Shown: positions 1-8,781, numbered from the stretch's first letter. The stretch is 27,434 nucleotides of DNA from Clostridia bacterium (GCA_017408535.1 JAFQUL010000221.1:1-27434); one strand, 5' to 3'. Made by a program: numbers and translations. The notes: generated by a model not told the origin, from the letters alone.

Positions 1-152
1 AAGGACTTTACCTGTTCTTTTTCAAAATATTCCTCGATCTGGCTGTATACAAGCTCTTCCTTCGGCATCTGACCCAGCACGATATACATCGCAACAACGA
101 TCACCGCCACAAGAGCGAGGTAAAACAAAATCGACTTAAAATTGCTCTTCAT
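1..152 (-). CDS. ftsH: ATP-dependent zinc metalloprotease FtsH, N-terminal fragment
   Basis: The first 50 codons of a protein that leaves the window at its left edge. It begins MKSNFKSILFYLALVAVIVV, a single N-terminal membrane helix, followed by a hydrophilic stretch with the pattern YSQIEEYFEKEQVK. This matches the start of FtsH, where one helix precedes the extracytoplasmic domain. FtsH is a membrane-anchored AAA+ protease that degrades misfolded membrane proteins and some regulators; its AAA and peptidase domains lie outside the window. The assignment leans on position: tilS-hpt-ftsH is a conserved order in Firmicutes. The start is fixed by AGAGGAGGTCTC directly before the ATG. A 102-bp gap separates it from hpt, longer than the other gaps in this operon, so a secondary promoter is possible though none is convincing. 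Confidence 0.82.
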   Translation of the reverse strand, partial: MKSNFKSILFYLALVAVIVVAMYIVLGQMPKEELVYSQIEEYFEKEQVKS

Positions 153-254
153 GAGACCTCCTCTGCGTGTTTGTTCACGGTTATACTATTATATGTAATA
201 TTTTGTGATAGTTCTGTTCTTTTATATATCCAAATGTTTCCGACACGGAAATCA

Positions 255-806
255 TCAGGAATAGACCTTGGGAGAAAGCACGCAAACGTCAGGAAGAGTG
301 CGGTATTTTTCGCCGTAATCAAGCCCGTAACCCACAACGAATTCGTCAGGGATCACGAAGCCGCAATAGTCGGTAGAAAGATCTACCTCTCTTCGGTCGG
401 GCTTATCAAGGAGAGTGCAAGTGCGTACACTGCGTGCTCTCTTTGCAAGATAAGGAACCAGCTTAGAGAGAGTTTTTCCGCTGTCGATAATATCCTCCAC
501 AACAAGCAGATCGCACTCGGAAAGATCCTCTCTCGCTATATCGAGGGATACCTTAAGTTCACCCGAGGAAACTGTGCCGCTTCCGTAGGAAGAAACCTTC
601 ATAAACTCTATCTCAGCAGGAATGGTAAGATTTCTTACAAGGTCGCCGAAGAATATAAACGACCCCTTAAGTATTCCAACCATGACCAGGCGCTTATCAG
701 CATAATCTTTGTCTATTTGAAGAGCAAGCTCTTTAACTCTCTTCCCGATAGACTCAGCATCAACAAGTATTTTTTCAATATCTTCGTTGTTTTTGTAGTC
801 ATACAT
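255..806 (-). CDS. hpt: Hypoxanthine-guanine phosphoribosyltransferase
   Basis: A 183-residue type I phosphoribosyltransferase, the usual size for bacterial Hpt. It salvages hypoxanthine and guanine by joining them to PRPP, giving IMP and GMP in the cytoplasm. Visible motifs are the early LVMVGILKGSFIFFGDL segment, the PRPP-binding loop VVEDIIDSGKTL near residues 100-111, and the C-terminal base-binding region LDKPDRR followed by PDEFVVGYGLDY. The ATG at 806 follows CGGAGGAG at good spacing. It lies 29 bp after tilS in the same direction and before ftsH, the standard Firmicute order. A short palindrome (TTTCCG ACA CGGAAA, about 237-251) sits just after the stop; without a T-run it is more likely an mRNA 3' structure than a terminator. 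Confidence 0.96.
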   Translation of the reverse strand: MYDYKNNEDIEKILVDAESIGKRVKELALQIDKDYADKRLVMVGILKGSFIFFGDLVRNLTIPAEIEFMKVSSYGSGTVSSGELKVSLDIAREDLSECDLLVVEDIIDSGKTLSKLVPYLAKRARSVRTCTLLDKPDRREVDLSTDYCGFVIPDEFVVGYGLDYGEKYRTLPDVCVLSPKVYS

Positions 807-835
807 AATGCCGGAACTCCTCCGTTTTTTTACTT

Positions 836-2206
836 TCAGCGGTAAAATGCAACAAGCACCGTCGCCGCTGTTTTCTTTTCGTTTTCATCCGGATAAACTC
901 TGTCACACACCGGAAAGCCCGGTACCCAGATTATCCCTTCCCCATCGCATATTACGGGGAGACGGTCACGCAGAGAAAGATCTGTCTTTCTCTCGTTCAT
1001 CATTTTTTTTAGACTCTTTGTAATTCCGCGGGAACGGTAGCTGTCACCGGGACGCCGTGTCCGCAGATAAAGATTATCTTTTATTTTATCAAAAATTATC
1101 TTTTCTTGTATAGATAATTTGTAAACATTTTCCTTTATTTCCTTCGGTTTTTCATCTCTGTAAAGAAACAGATCAAAACCAAGGTCGGGAAAAGCATTTT
1201 TTCCGTATTTGATCGGCAGCTCACCCTCAAAGGGCGGCTTTTCTTTTTCTTCCCGTCTGACAAGAAGCATACCGTTTTCTATCACGGCACGGACACCGCC
1301 CGGCAGATGCACCGATGAATGGGGCACAGCCTTTTCCGCGAGCTCTCTTACCGCTCTGTGGTGAACCGCCTCAAGACGGCAATCGGAAAGCCTCACAAAG
1401 ACCGAATACAGTGCTCTGTAAGAGACAGGGGACGGCATAGAAGCAAATTCCTCTGCTGTCATCTCTCCCCGGCAAAGTCTGTCAGCCGAAGGTGCTGATG
1501 ACTCCCACAGATATACGTCACTTTCCCGCTGACGCTCAGACGACTCAAGGAGTGTACGCTCAAGCGAGGGATTTATTTCCTTTGCAAGAGGTATAATCTT
1601 GTGACGGATAAAATTTCTGGTGTAGGCCGTGTCGCTGTTTGTGCTGTCGAGAACAAAGGGGACACCGCTCTCACCTGCATATTCTCTTATCTCATCACGG
1701 TCAAGCAGAATTATCGGACGGATTATATCACCTCTTACAGGGGGTATTCCGCCGAGACCTCTGTTACCGCTGCCCTTGATAAGATTGAACAGCACCGTTT
1801 CGGCATTGTCGGTGGAGTTGTGGGCTGTGGCGATGACCTCGCCGTCCCGCTTCAGCTCTTCAAAAACACCGTAGCGCAGTTCTCTTGCGGCCTCCTCGAG
1901 TCCTACGTTATGCTCCCTTGCATAATCGGGCGCAGAAACACGTCGGGAGATAAAATCTATACCTCTTTCAAGGCAAAAGCCGCGACAGAACTCTTCATCC
2001 CGGTCTGCCTCATCTCCGCGTATGCCGTGATTAACATGGACCGCACGGAGAGAAAAGCCGAATTCATCCTTTATTTTACACAGGACATCCAGCATCACAG
2101 AAGAATCCGCACCGCCGGAAAAACCGCAAAGGATGCTGTTCTTTCCGTCAAGCATACGGTATCTGAGAATTGCTTCTCTTACCTTACCGATAACATTATC
2201 CTTCAT
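836..2206 (-). CDS. tilS: tRNA(Ile)-lysidine synthetase
   Basis: TilS attaches lysine to C34 of the CAU-anticodon tRNA-Ile using ATP, turning it into an isoleucine tRNA that reads AUA. The PP-loop signature CGFSGGADSSVML lies near residues 25-37, followed by the N-type ATPase core (HVNHGIRGDEADRDEEFC, ATAHNSTDNAETVLFNLIKG, TRNFIRHKIIPL). A C-terminal substrate-binding domain ends the protein (RTRRPGDSYRSRGITKSLKK). At about 456 residues it is full length. I chose the ATG at 2206 over an upstream in-frame ATG at 2245, which would put 50 bases inside dnaB. From 2206 the overlap with dnaB is only 11 bases, a typical translational coupling; an ATG at 2215 is also possible. The Shine-Dalgarno (GGATGAT) is weak, which fits coupling. 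Confidence 0.95.
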   Translation of the reverse strand: MKDNVIGKVREAILRYRMLDGKNSILCGFSGGADSSVMLDVLCKIKDEFGFSLRAVHVNHGIRGDEADRDEEFCRGFCLERGIDFISRRVSAPDYAREHNVGLEEAARELRYGVFEELKRDGEVIATAHNSTDNAETVLFNLIKGSGNRGLGGIPPVRGDIIRPIILLDRDEIREYAGESGVPFVLDSTNSDTAYTRNFIRHKIIPLAKEINPSLERTLLESSERQRESDVYLWESSAPSADRLCRGEMTAEEFASMPSPVSYRALYSVFVRLSDCRLEAVHHRAVRELAEKAVPHSSVHLPGGVRAVIENGMLLVRREEKEKPPFEGELPIKYGKNAFPDLGFDLFLYRDEKPKEIKENVYKLSIQEKIIFDKIKDNLYLRTRRPGDSYRSRGITKSLKKMMNERKTDLSLRDRLPVICDGEGIIWVPGFPVCDRVYPDENEKKTAATVLVAFYR

Positions 2207-3524
2207 GCTTATCATCCAGAGTAACGAATTTTGTATACTGGCCAAGCCAGCCCATCTCTACCTTACCGGTAGAACCGTGTCTGTTCTTTGCAACTATGAC
2301 CTCGGCAGTATTGGCTGCACTTTCCTTCTCATAATACTCATCTCTGTAAAGGAAAAGAACCATATCCGCATCCTGCTCGATAGCACCCGAGTCACGAAGG
2401 TCGGACAGCATAGGGCGCTTATCGGTTCTTGACTCAGGACCACGGGAAAGCTGTGCACAGGTAATTACCGGTACACCAAGCTCCTTTGCCATTATCTTAA
2501 GGTGACGGGATATCTCCGCGACCTCCTGCACTCTGTTATCAATACGTCTGTCAGACTGCATAAGCTGAAGATAGTCGATAAGCACAAGTCCGAGATTCTT
2601 GACACGGCGGAGCTTTGCCTTCATACCGGTAACGGAAATACCGGTGGTATCGTCAATGTATATCTCACACTCGGACAGCTCGGCAGAAGCATAAGCAAGC
2701 TTCTCCCAATCCTCGTCGGTGAGGTTGCCTGATCTGAGAGCATAGCTGTCTATCATTGCCTCACTTGAGAGCATACGGGATACCAGCTGCTGAGCCGACA
2801 TCTCAAGAGAGAAAACACAAACCGCACGCTTAGTCTGCTTTGCCACGTTAGCGGCAATATTCATGGTAAATGAGGTCTTACCCATACCGGGACGTGCACC
2901 GACCAGTATCAGGTCACCCTTGCCCATACCCACCAGCACTCTGTCAAGCCCCTCAAAGCCGGTAGGAGTTCCCGAAGCCTCGTCCTTGTTGTGGATGAGG
3001 GTATGGAGAAACTCATATTCCTGCTGAAGAGCCTCGCGGATGTGTACGAAATTTTTATTTTCACGGCCCTCGGCGATAGCAAATATCTTCTGCTCTGCAC
3101 TTTCAATGATATTTTCGACCTCGCCCTGCTCCGAAAAAGCAGTATCGCTGATATCACCGCAGGCCTCGATAAGACGGCGAAGTGCGGCCTTATCCGCAAC
3201 GATCTTTGCATAGTCCTTTACGTTTGCCGCAGAAGGAACTATTGAGGCTATTACCTTAATATAATTTTTTCCCTCTTTTTCGTCAAAGGTATCGTTTGAC
3301 ACAAGGGCGTCTATTAAAGTAACGAGGTCTATCTGCTTACTGCGGAGAAACATATCCTGCATGGCAGCATAAATATCTCTGTGCGTCTCAAGATAAAAAT
3401 CGTCGCCCGACATTATTCCCGACAGCTCGGAAATACACTCGGGATTTATAAGTATTGATCCCAGCACTGCTTGCTCTGCTTCAAGAGAACACGGCAGCTT
3501 ACGTGAGAATTCTTCACCTGTCAT
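2196..3524 (-). CDS. dnaB: Replicative DNA helicase DnaB
   Basis: A 442-residue hexameric helicase that unwinds DNA at the fork (called DnaC in Bacillus subtilis). The N-terminal domain begins with the usual PCSLEAEQAVLGSILI. The RecA-like motor domain shows Walker A GARPGMGKTSF near 209-219, the Walker B segment LGLVLIDYLQLM near 311-322, and the conserved DKRPMLSDLRDSGAIEQDAD block near 368-387. A minor oddity is LSRGPESR where most homologues read LSRAVEQR. No intein is present. The gene lies 35 bp after rplI, the conserved Firmicute pairing, and its last 11 bases overlap tilS. The ATG at 3524 is supported by the standard N-terminal sequence MTGEEFSRKLPCSLEAEQAV. Confidence 0.97.
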   Translation of the reverse strand: MTGEEFSRKLPCSLEAEQAVLGSILINPECISELSGIMSGDDFYLETHRDIYAAMQDMFLRSKQIDLVTLIDALVSNDTFDEKEGKNYIKVIASIVPSAANVKDYAKIVADKAALRRLIEACGDISDTAFSEQGEVENIIESAEQKIFAIAEGRENKNFVHIREALQQEYEFLHTLIHNKDEASGTPTGFEGLDRVLVGMGKGDLILVGARPGMGKTSFTMNIAANVAKQTKRAVCVFSLEMSAQQLVSRMLSSEAMIDSYALRSGNLTDEDWEKLAYASAELSECEIYIDDTTGISVTGMKAKLRRVKNLGLVLIDYLQLMQSDRRIDNRVQEVAEISRHLKIMAKELGVPVITCAQLSRGPESRTDKRPMLSDLRDSGAIEQDADMVLFLYRDEYYEKESAANTAEVIVAKNRHGSTGKVEMGWLGQYTKFVTLDDKHEG

Positions 3525-3559
3525 TACTCTAAACTTCCTTTTGGCAGTTTTTTAAGTTT

Positions 3560-4000
3560 TTAGTCGGAGATTATTACGTTGAGCTTTCCTGTTACCTTAG
3601 CGTGAAGTTTTACGTCAAGAGCGTAGCTGCCGAATGCCTTAAGCACGTCGGACTGGATCTTACGCTTGTCGATAACGATCTTGTGCTGCTTTTCAAGCTC
3701 CTCTGCGATCTCCTTGGTGGTAACGGAGCCGTAGAGACGGCCGTCAGCGCCTGCCTGGCGGGTAAACTTGATAACGATACCGGCCAGCTTCTCTGCGGTA
3801 TCCTCTGCCGCTTTAAGCTCAACCGCCTCCTTATGCTTCTTGGACTCCTCCTTGCCCTTGATCTCATTAAGAGCTGCGGGAGTTGCCTCTATTGCTTTTT
3901 TCTGGGGAAAAAGGAAGTTGCGTGCGTATCCGTCGGATACGTTGATGACCTCATCCTTCTTTCCCTGACCCTTTACGTCACACAAAAGTACTACTTTCAT
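3560..4000 (-). CDS. rplI: 50S ribosomal protein L9
   Basis: A 146-residue protein with the full L9 layout. An N-terminal 23S-binding domain (MKVVLLCDVKGQGKKDEVIN, then DGYARNFLFPQKKA) is followed by a long charged connecting helix (about 40-75) and a C-terminal globular domain containing GRLYGSVTTKEIAEEL. L9 binds near the base of the L1 stalk of the large subunit. It sits between gdpP (46 bp upstream) and dnaB (35 bp downstream), the arrangement seen in Bacillus and many Clostridia. It is about the normal length of 147-150 residues and I see nothing unusual in it. Confidence 0.97.
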   Translation of the reverse strand: MKVVLLCDVKGQGKKDEVINVSDGYARNFLFPQKKAIEATPAALNEIKGKEESKKHKEAVELKAAEDTAEKLAGIVIKFTRQAGADGRLYGSVTTKEIAEELEKQHKIVIDKRKIQSDVLKAFGSYALDVKLHAKVTGKLNVIISD

Positions 4001-4046
4001 TGTTTTTTCCTCTACTTTCTACTTTCTACAGTTTCTTTTGCTGAAT

Positions 4047-6047
4047 TTATTTGTTGTTGTCCATATAATTATCAATAGCACTCTTGAGCATAGTCAACGC
4101 CTCAAGCACCGTTCTGTCGGCAACCTGTGCACCTGCTACGTCAAAATGTCCGCCACCCTTAAGCTCCTCAAGAATAAGCTGAACGTTTATCTTTCCGGTA
4201 CTGCGGGCAGATATATGAACTGAATTACCTATCTTAACAAGGGCAAAGCTGGCAAGTATTCCGGATATACCGAGAAGCTTGTCTGCCGCCTTCGCCGCGG
4301 CAACACGGTCCTGCGGCTGTCCCTCTCCGTCAGAGCGGGAGATAGCAATGACCTTTCTGTATATGACCACATCGTTTTCAAATTTCGCTTCTCTGAGGAA
4401 ATCATCAAGATCTGCCTTGAAGAATTCCTGAGCATCTGAAGGAACGGCACCCTCTTCTCTGAGATACTGAGCGGCACTGAAGGTACGGGTACCGGTATTT
4501 CTTGAAAACTGCTTGGTATCCAGAAGTATTCCGGCAAGGAGCATATCTGCCTCTACCTTTGAAAGAGAGCCTGCCGGAAGAGTCTGCTCTAACATCTCGC
4601 TGATAAGCTCACAGCAGGACGACGCAGAGGGCTCTATATACGATATAAGAGGCTCTCGGGTAAATTCCGCGGTCTTGCGGTGATGGTCGATTATTGCTAT
4701 CTTATCTGCATTCTCGGCGATCTGAGATGACTCAAAGTGCGAGAAGTTGTTTACGTCTGCAATTACTAGCATAGTGCCGGAGCGGATCATATCAAGTCCC
4801 TCTCTGGCATCGATAAACCGTCCGTCATACTGGGGAAGATCGGAAAATCTCTCCATACAGCTTCTTACGTTGCTGTCAGAGGTGTCAACCACTATATTTG
4901 CGGGAACACCGCAGAAATCCGCCAGACGGGCAATACCTACACAACCGCCGATTGAGTCAAAGTCGGGGTATTTATGACCCATTATCAAAATATTATCGGA
5001 GGAGGTCATGTGCATTATAAGCTCGTTTGCCGTAACTCTTGCCTTGACCTTGGTCCGCTTCTGTACCGTCTTTGTACGTCCGCCGAAGAACTCGATGCCC
5101 TCTGCACTCTTGAGTACAGCCTGGTCACCGCCGCGCTGGAGCGCCATATCAAGAGCAGACTGGGCTATTTTTGCTTTTTCCGCAAGTGAACCGCTTATAT
5201 TAGCAACACCGATAGACACAGTAACGGGAAGATTGCCCTCACCAACTCTTACGTTTCTTATATCATCAAGAATAGAGAATCGTCTCTCGATCTCAAGATC
5301 GAGATTTTTTCTGTCGGTTACGAGGATGAATTTATCACGTTCATATTCCTTGAGCATAGATCCTGACTCTGCTGCCCAATTTTTCAGTATTTCTGCTATA
5401 TCAGCCGAGGCAGCGCGGTATTTCTCCTGAAGGTATTCAAGCATTTCTCCAAGGTTGTCGATTATGATATACATAATGACGGTATCTTCCTCGGAATATT
5501 TTTTTGAAAGAGCTGCCAGCTCAGTCGTATCATTGAACACCACGAGCCGGTATTCCTTGTCGCCTGCCTTTATCTCATATCCGATTGAAGAAAATATTTT
5601 GTCCCCGAGAAATATACCTTCGTTGACCTTACCGCCGGAAAGGTCATCAACGGTAAGAGAACATATTCCCTCAAGCGTAGCGCCGTAGAGAGTCTCCTTT
5701 GATCCGACAAGCCCGCCGAGAGTACGGTTATACCATATCACTTTGCCGGACATATCGCATATCATTACCGGCATGTGAAGCTTAAGCACCACATCTACCA
5801 TAAGCTGCCCAAGAAGAGGGCTTAGCTTCTGGTCCGTCATTTTTCTTGGAGAATTCAGATATGACGAAACAGCGAGGGCAACCACAAGCAGAAGATAGAT
5901 GCCGCCGATAACACCGGCGCTGATGGCCGGAGATGCATCTGTATATACTGTAAGAAGCAGATGAACGGCAAAGAATATCACCGCAAGCACGGCAGCCAGA
6001 AAGAACAACCTGTTGCCGCCATTTGCCCTGATCTTTGATTTTTTCAT
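4047..6047 (-). CDS. gdpP: Cyclic-di-AMP phosphodiesterase GdpP (DHH/DHHA1)
   Basis: A 666-residue membrane enzyme that hydrolyses c-di-AMP, the second messenger controlling potassium, osmolyte and cell-wall homeostasis. Two membrane helices (about 12-34 and 41-62) are followed by a PAS-like region (about 85-150), a degenerate GGDEF domain (about 190-290; the catalytic GGDEF is replaced by LKEYERDKF) and the catalytic DHH-DHHA1 module. Likely metal ligands are visible: GHKYPDFDS (H358, D362, D364), ADVNN (D431), the DHH triplet at 454-456 and D510 in GILLDTKQF. The DHHA1 motif GGGH lies at 631-634. All catalytic residues I can check are present, so it should be active. It lies between the DUF2232 gene and rplI, as in Bacillus (yybS-yybT-rplI). 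Confidence 0.95.
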   Translation of the reverse strand: MKKSKIRANGGNRLFFLAAVLAVIFFAVHLLLTVYTDASPAISAGVIGGIYLLLVVALAVSSYLNSPRKMTDQKLSPLLGQLMVDVVLKLHMPVMICDMSGKVIWYNRTLGGLVGSKETLYGATLEGICSLTVDDLSGGKVNEGIFLGDKIFSSIGYEIKAGDKEYRLVVFNDTTELAALSKKYSEEDTVIMYIIIDNLGEMLEYLQEKYRAASADIAEILKNWAAESGSMLKEYERDKFILVTDRKNLDLEIERRFSILDDIRNVRVGEGNLPVTVSIGVANISGSLAEKAKIAQSALDMALQRGGDQAVLKSAEGIEFFGGRTKTVQKRTKVKARVTANELIMHMTSSDNILIMGHKYPDFDSIGGCVGIARLADFCGVPANIVVDTSDSNVRSCMERFSDLPQYDGRFIDAREGLDMIRSGTMLVIADVNNFSHFESSQIAENADKIAIIDHHRKTAEFTREPLISYIEPSASSCCELISEMLEQTLPAGSLSKVEADMLLAGILLDTKQFSRNTGTRTFSAAQYLREEGAVPSDAQEFFKADLDDFLREAKFENDVVIYRKVIAISRSDGEGQPQDRVAAAKAADKLLGISGILASFALVKIGNSVHISARSTGKINVQLILEELKGGGHFDVAGAQVADRTVLEALTMLKSAIDNYMDNNK

Positions 6048-6092
6048 AAGCGATCAGCTCCTAATATTATCGTAATCGTATTTTATCTGAGG

Positions 6093-7157
6093 TCATTTTT
6101 GCTTTTTCTCAAAATCAATTCTCGGTGCCTTGCGCTTAACCGTCCATACGGCACCCGCCACAGAGAAGAATGTAAGCAGCGGAGCAAGAAATCCGACAGC
6201 GGCGCCTGACAGCACCAGGGGAATAAGCAGAAAAGCAAGACAGCCGAAGCGGGCACCGCGCATAAACTTGGCGAAACCCTTTTTCGCCCATCTGAAGCCA
6301 AGCAGAACGAAAGCCGGCATAAGTATCATCCGCATATTTTCCGAGGCAAAATAAGCAACCTCTGCCTTCGGGAATAATCCGAGGAAAAAGCTGAGAATAG
6401 ATGCAATAAGAAAGACGGATGCTGATACCAGCGACATATCAAAATAGAAGAAGAACGGGATGATATTCACCGCATATCCGAACGCGGAAAGGAAACGTCT
6501 GTAGAGCCAGCTGCTGATATAGCTGATCAAAAAAGCTACGCAGACCACATAACCCGGGAGCACAGCCACCGTATTGCGGGCAATGGTGGATATCTGCTCA
6601 TAGGTAAGTATACTGAACGTGGTCTCACCGTTGTTATATACCAGTGTAGCACTGAGGGTCCTTGTCAAAAAGCCGTGACAACGTTTTGCAAAAGACATTA
6701 TCGCCTCAACGGATATTACGCCCTCGTAGTGATACACGAGAACGAATCCGAGTGCGGCAACGAATAGAACGGTAACAGCGGTCGCAGTGCCCACAGCCGA
6801 GGAAAGAGACTTGTCCTTTCTTGAAAACCAGCCGAAAACGAATGCCATAGCCACAGGCAGTATTATACCGACAGCGACGAGAGCAGAATCGGCAAGGAAA
6901 ACTGTTATGAGTGCCGCGGCGGCAATCGGAAGAGGCCATACGTATACCGGAAACAGACAAAACATCATAGAACCGGATGCTACCGCCGTAAGGAAAAAAA
7001 CAAATGCTACGAGGCCGCCGGACATCACGGTAACGGCAAGTGACAGTGCGAAAAGTATGCACATCAGAAGGCCGTGACGGAACTCCGGTTTTTTTCTGTT
7101 TTCATCTCTGGCTTTAAGATAATTATCTATAAAGTCACGGTCAAAGGCAAAGTTCAT
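6093..7157 (-). CDS. YybS-like DUF2232 integral membrane protein
   Basis: A 354-residue, strongly hydrophobic protein with roughly eight predicted membrane segments, starting with a short cytoplasmic N-terminus (MNFAFDRDFIDNYLKARDEN). Position and shape match the DUF2232/YybS family, which nearly always lies directly upstream of gdpP in Firmicutes. The family's biochemical role is not established; partnership with GdpP is inferred from gene order only. It is the first gene of the operon: a TTTACT/TATAAT promoter lies 43-71 bp upstream and the ATG at 7157 follows AAAGGAAGG. Family assignment rests on hydropathy and neighbourhood rather than a diagnostic motif. Confidence 0.78.
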   Translation of the reverse strand: MNFAFDRDFIDNYLKARDENRKKPEFRHGLLMCILFALSLAVTVMSGGLVAFVFFLTAVASGSMMFCLFPVYVWPLPIAAAALITVFLADSALVAVGIILPVAMAFVFGWFSRKDKSLSSAVGTATAVTVLFVAALGFVLVYHYEGVISVEAIMSFAKRCHGFLTRTLSATLVYNNGETTFSILTYEQISTIARNTVAVLPGYVVCVAFLISYISSWLYRRFLSAFGYAVNIIPFFFYFDMSLVSASVFLIASILSFFLGLFPKAEVAYFASENMRMILMPAFVLLGFRWAKKGFAKFMRGARFGCLAFLLIPLVLSGAAVGFLAPLLTFFSVAGAVWTVKRKAPRIDFEKKQK

Positions 7158-7199
7158 ATTATCCGGCCTTCCTTTCTGTTTTTTGCAAAGTTACATTAT

Positions 7200-7228
7200 A
7201 TTATATCAGATATCTTCTCAAAAGTAAA
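7200..7228 (-). promoter_or_regulatory. Sigma-A promoter of the DUF2232-gdpP-rplI-dnaB-tilS-hpt-ftsH operon
   Basis: Read on the minus strand, a -35 TTTACT and a perfect -10 TATAAT are separated by 17 bp. A second overlapping TATAAT follows at 7195-7200. It is the only strong promoter seen upstream of the seven-gene block. Confidence 0.75.
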
Positions 7229-7308
7229 TAATTTCCGGGCAAAAGTTTTGCTATATATTAAAAAACAAGCGGCGTAGCAAAGATATTTTTCCCCCGGGAA
7301 CAAAAAAG

Positions 7309-7337
7309 TTGACTTTTTTGGAAAAAAGATATATAAT
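7309..7337 (+). promoter_or_regulatory. Sigma-A promoter of the glycosyltransferase gene
   Basis: TTGACT, 17-bp spacer, TATAAT, preceded by an A-run that could act as an UP element. The predicted start (about 7344) falls at the foot of an inverted repeat, TTGCTGA (7342-7348) with TCAGCAA (7363-7369), so the mRNA would begin with a 7-bp stem-loop. Confidence 0.8.
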
Positions 7338-7412
7338 TTACTTGCTGACACGGAAAGATTCTTCAGCAAAAACTGTGTAAATGCAAATCATAATAATTCG
7401 GAGGATAGACCT

Positions 7413-8567
7413 GTGAAGGTTCTGATTTTGTCCATCACCGCAGGCGAGGGACACAATTCCACAGCAAAAGCGCTTAAAGCCGAGCTTGAAGCAGGCGGCG
7501 CACAGTGTGAATTTCTTGACACTTACGGATATATCAACAAAGCGCTCCGATACACGGTAGCTAACGGATATCTGTTTTTCTCAAGTCACACAAAGCGTAT
7601 GTATGCCAGGGCATACCGCAGTCAGGAAAAACGTTCCCCGTCGAAAAAGCTGTCACCGCTGAAGCTAACAAACAAAGCAATGGCAACGAAGCTGTACAAA
7701 TATATTTCGGAATATGATCCCGACGTTATAGTATGTACGCATATCTTCGCCGCTATGCTTGTAGATATTCTTAAAACCAAGGCTAAGATAAACGCCAAAA
7801 TACTCTCTATTCTTACTGATTTTGTGTTTCACCCATACTGGGAAGAGGGTCTGCATGCCGACAAGGTGGTAATTCCCAACGATATGCTGATAATGCAGGC
7901 AAAGAAGAAGGGATATAACGACGAGCAGATAGAGCCTATCGGTATACCGATCAGACGCAAGTTTGAGAACATCGGCTCCCGGGATGAAGCAAGAGATTCT
8001 CTCGGCATTGACCGTGATAAGCTGACCGTTCTGATCATGGGTGGCAGTATGGGCTTCGGTAAGCTGGACGGTGTCGTAAAGAGTCTTGACAAGATACCTC
8101 TTGATTTCCAGATGCTGGTAGTCTGCGGCAACAACGCAGAAGCAAAGAAGAAGATAGAGAAGCTGGAGCTCAGCAAACCCACAAAGGTCTATGGTTTTGT
8201 TGACAATGTAGACGTTATGATGGATGCGTCAGACTGTATAGTATCCAAGCCCGGAGGCCTCACCACTTCAGAGGCTCTTGCAAAGCGTCTTCCCATGATC
8301 ATCGTAAATCCCATACCCGGACAGGAAGACAGAAACAGAGAATTTCTCCTCAATAACGGTACTGCTATGGCAGTATCCGAGACTTGCCCTCTTGACGAGG
8401 TTATCTTCCAGCTGTTCTCAAATCCCGACAGAGTCGAGGAGATAAGAAGAAACATCGATAAGATCCGCCGCCCACGTGCATCTGCCGATCTGTGCGACCT
8501 TATACAGAGACTTGCAGAGGAGCGTCAGGCAGAGCTTAAGGAGAACAGCTCTTCCGAAGAGGAATGA
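7413..8567 (+). CDS. MGDG synthase/diacylglycerol glucosyltransferase-like glycosyltransferase
   Basis: A 384-residue GT-B fold glycosyltransferase. The N-terminal half has the MGDG-synthase signature MKVLILSITAGEGHNSTAKA. The C-terminal half has the nucleotide-sugar site of the GT28 type (SKPGGLTTSEALAKRLPMII, then NPIPGQEDRN, about 277-311). Relatives include the processive diacylglycerol glucosyltransferase UgtP/YpfP and plant MGDG synthases, which make membrane glycolipids and lipoteichoic acid anchors at the cytoplasmic membrane face. Sugar and acceptor cannot be read from sequence. Translation starts at a GTG after CGGAGGAT; no in-frame ATG lies nearby. It has its own promoter and terminator. 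The acidic serine-rich tail (ENSSSEEE) is probably unstructured. Confidence 0.88.
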   Translation: MKVLILSITAGEGHNSTAKALKAELEAGGAQCEFLDTYGYINKALRYTVANGYLFFSSHTKRMYARAYRSQEKRSPSKKLSPLKLTNKAMATKLYKYISEYDPDVIVCTHIFAAMLVDILKTKAKINAKILSILTDFVFHPYWEEGLHADKVVIPNDMLIMQAKKKGYNDEQIEPIGIPIRRKFENIGSRDEARDSLGIDRDKLTVLIMGGSMGFGKLDGVVKSLDKIPLDFQMLVVCGNNAEAKKKIEKLELSKPTKVYGFVDNVDVMMDASDCIVSKPGGLTTSEALAKRLPMIIVNPIPGQEDRNREFLLNNGTAMAVSETCPLDEVIFQLFSNPDRVEEIRRNIDKIRRPRASADLCDLIQRLAEERQAELKENSSSEEE

Positions 8568-8590
8568 CCCTCTGATAATACAGTTATACA

Positions 8591-8636
8591 AATAACCGCG
8601 GTCAGTATTTTCCCTGTATTGACCACGGTTATTTTA
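8591..8636 (+). terminator. Rho-independent terminator after the glycosyltransferase gene
   Basis: A long stem (ATAACCGCGGTCAGTA with TATTGACCACGGTTAT, one mismatch and one G-T pair) followed by TTTTATTAT. It starts 24 bp after the stop codon. Confidence 0.85.
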
Positions 8637-8753
8637 TTATCGTCTATTAAGACATTTGACTAATATATATATCTTTTATCAGCCCCGTCGCCACGTGCCG
8701 ATTCCGGGTATCTGCGGGATAGCATTTTTTTCGAATAAATTTGTTCAAAAGTA

Positions 8754-8781
8754 TTGCTTTTTCTTATTTTTCAGTTATACT
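8754..8781 (+). promoter_or_regulatory. Promoter of the ThuA-like gene (shared-box type)
   Basis: TTGCTT, 16-bp spacer, TATACT. The preceding bases TCAAAAGTA and the spacing match the promoter at 10065-10092 almost exactly. Upstream bases TTTTTCGAA (8728-8736 region) and TTCAAAA form a loose inverted repeat just before the -35. The stretch from 8641 to 8745 holds an AT-rich run and a short GC-rich patch (about 8681-8721) in which I see no gene or clear structure. Confidence 0.65.

Noticed and set aside
153..254. Possible separate ftsH promoter (TATAAT-like bases in the hpt-ftsH gap)
   Set aside because: A TATAAT-like hexamer exists but no acceptable -35 at 15-19 bp, so I do not list it.
171..845. 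224-codon open frame on the plus strand opposite hpt
   Set aside because: Lies entirely antisense to a clear hpt gene, has no ribosome site and no family resemblance; a mirror of the real gene.
1601..2224. 207-codon open frame on the plus strand opposite tilS
   Set aside because: Antisense to conserved tilS motifs, no Shine-Dalgarno and no recognisable protein features.
3602..4078. 158-codon hydrophobic-looking open frame opposite rplI
   Set aside because: Its apparent hydrophobic character comes from reading the Lys/Glu-rich L9 codons in reverse; no start signals.
8641..8745. Gene remnant or small RNA in the gap before the ThuA-like gene
   Set aside because: A GC-rich patch at about 8681-8721 stands out, but it has no open frame with a ribosome site, no promoter of its own and only 4-bp stems.
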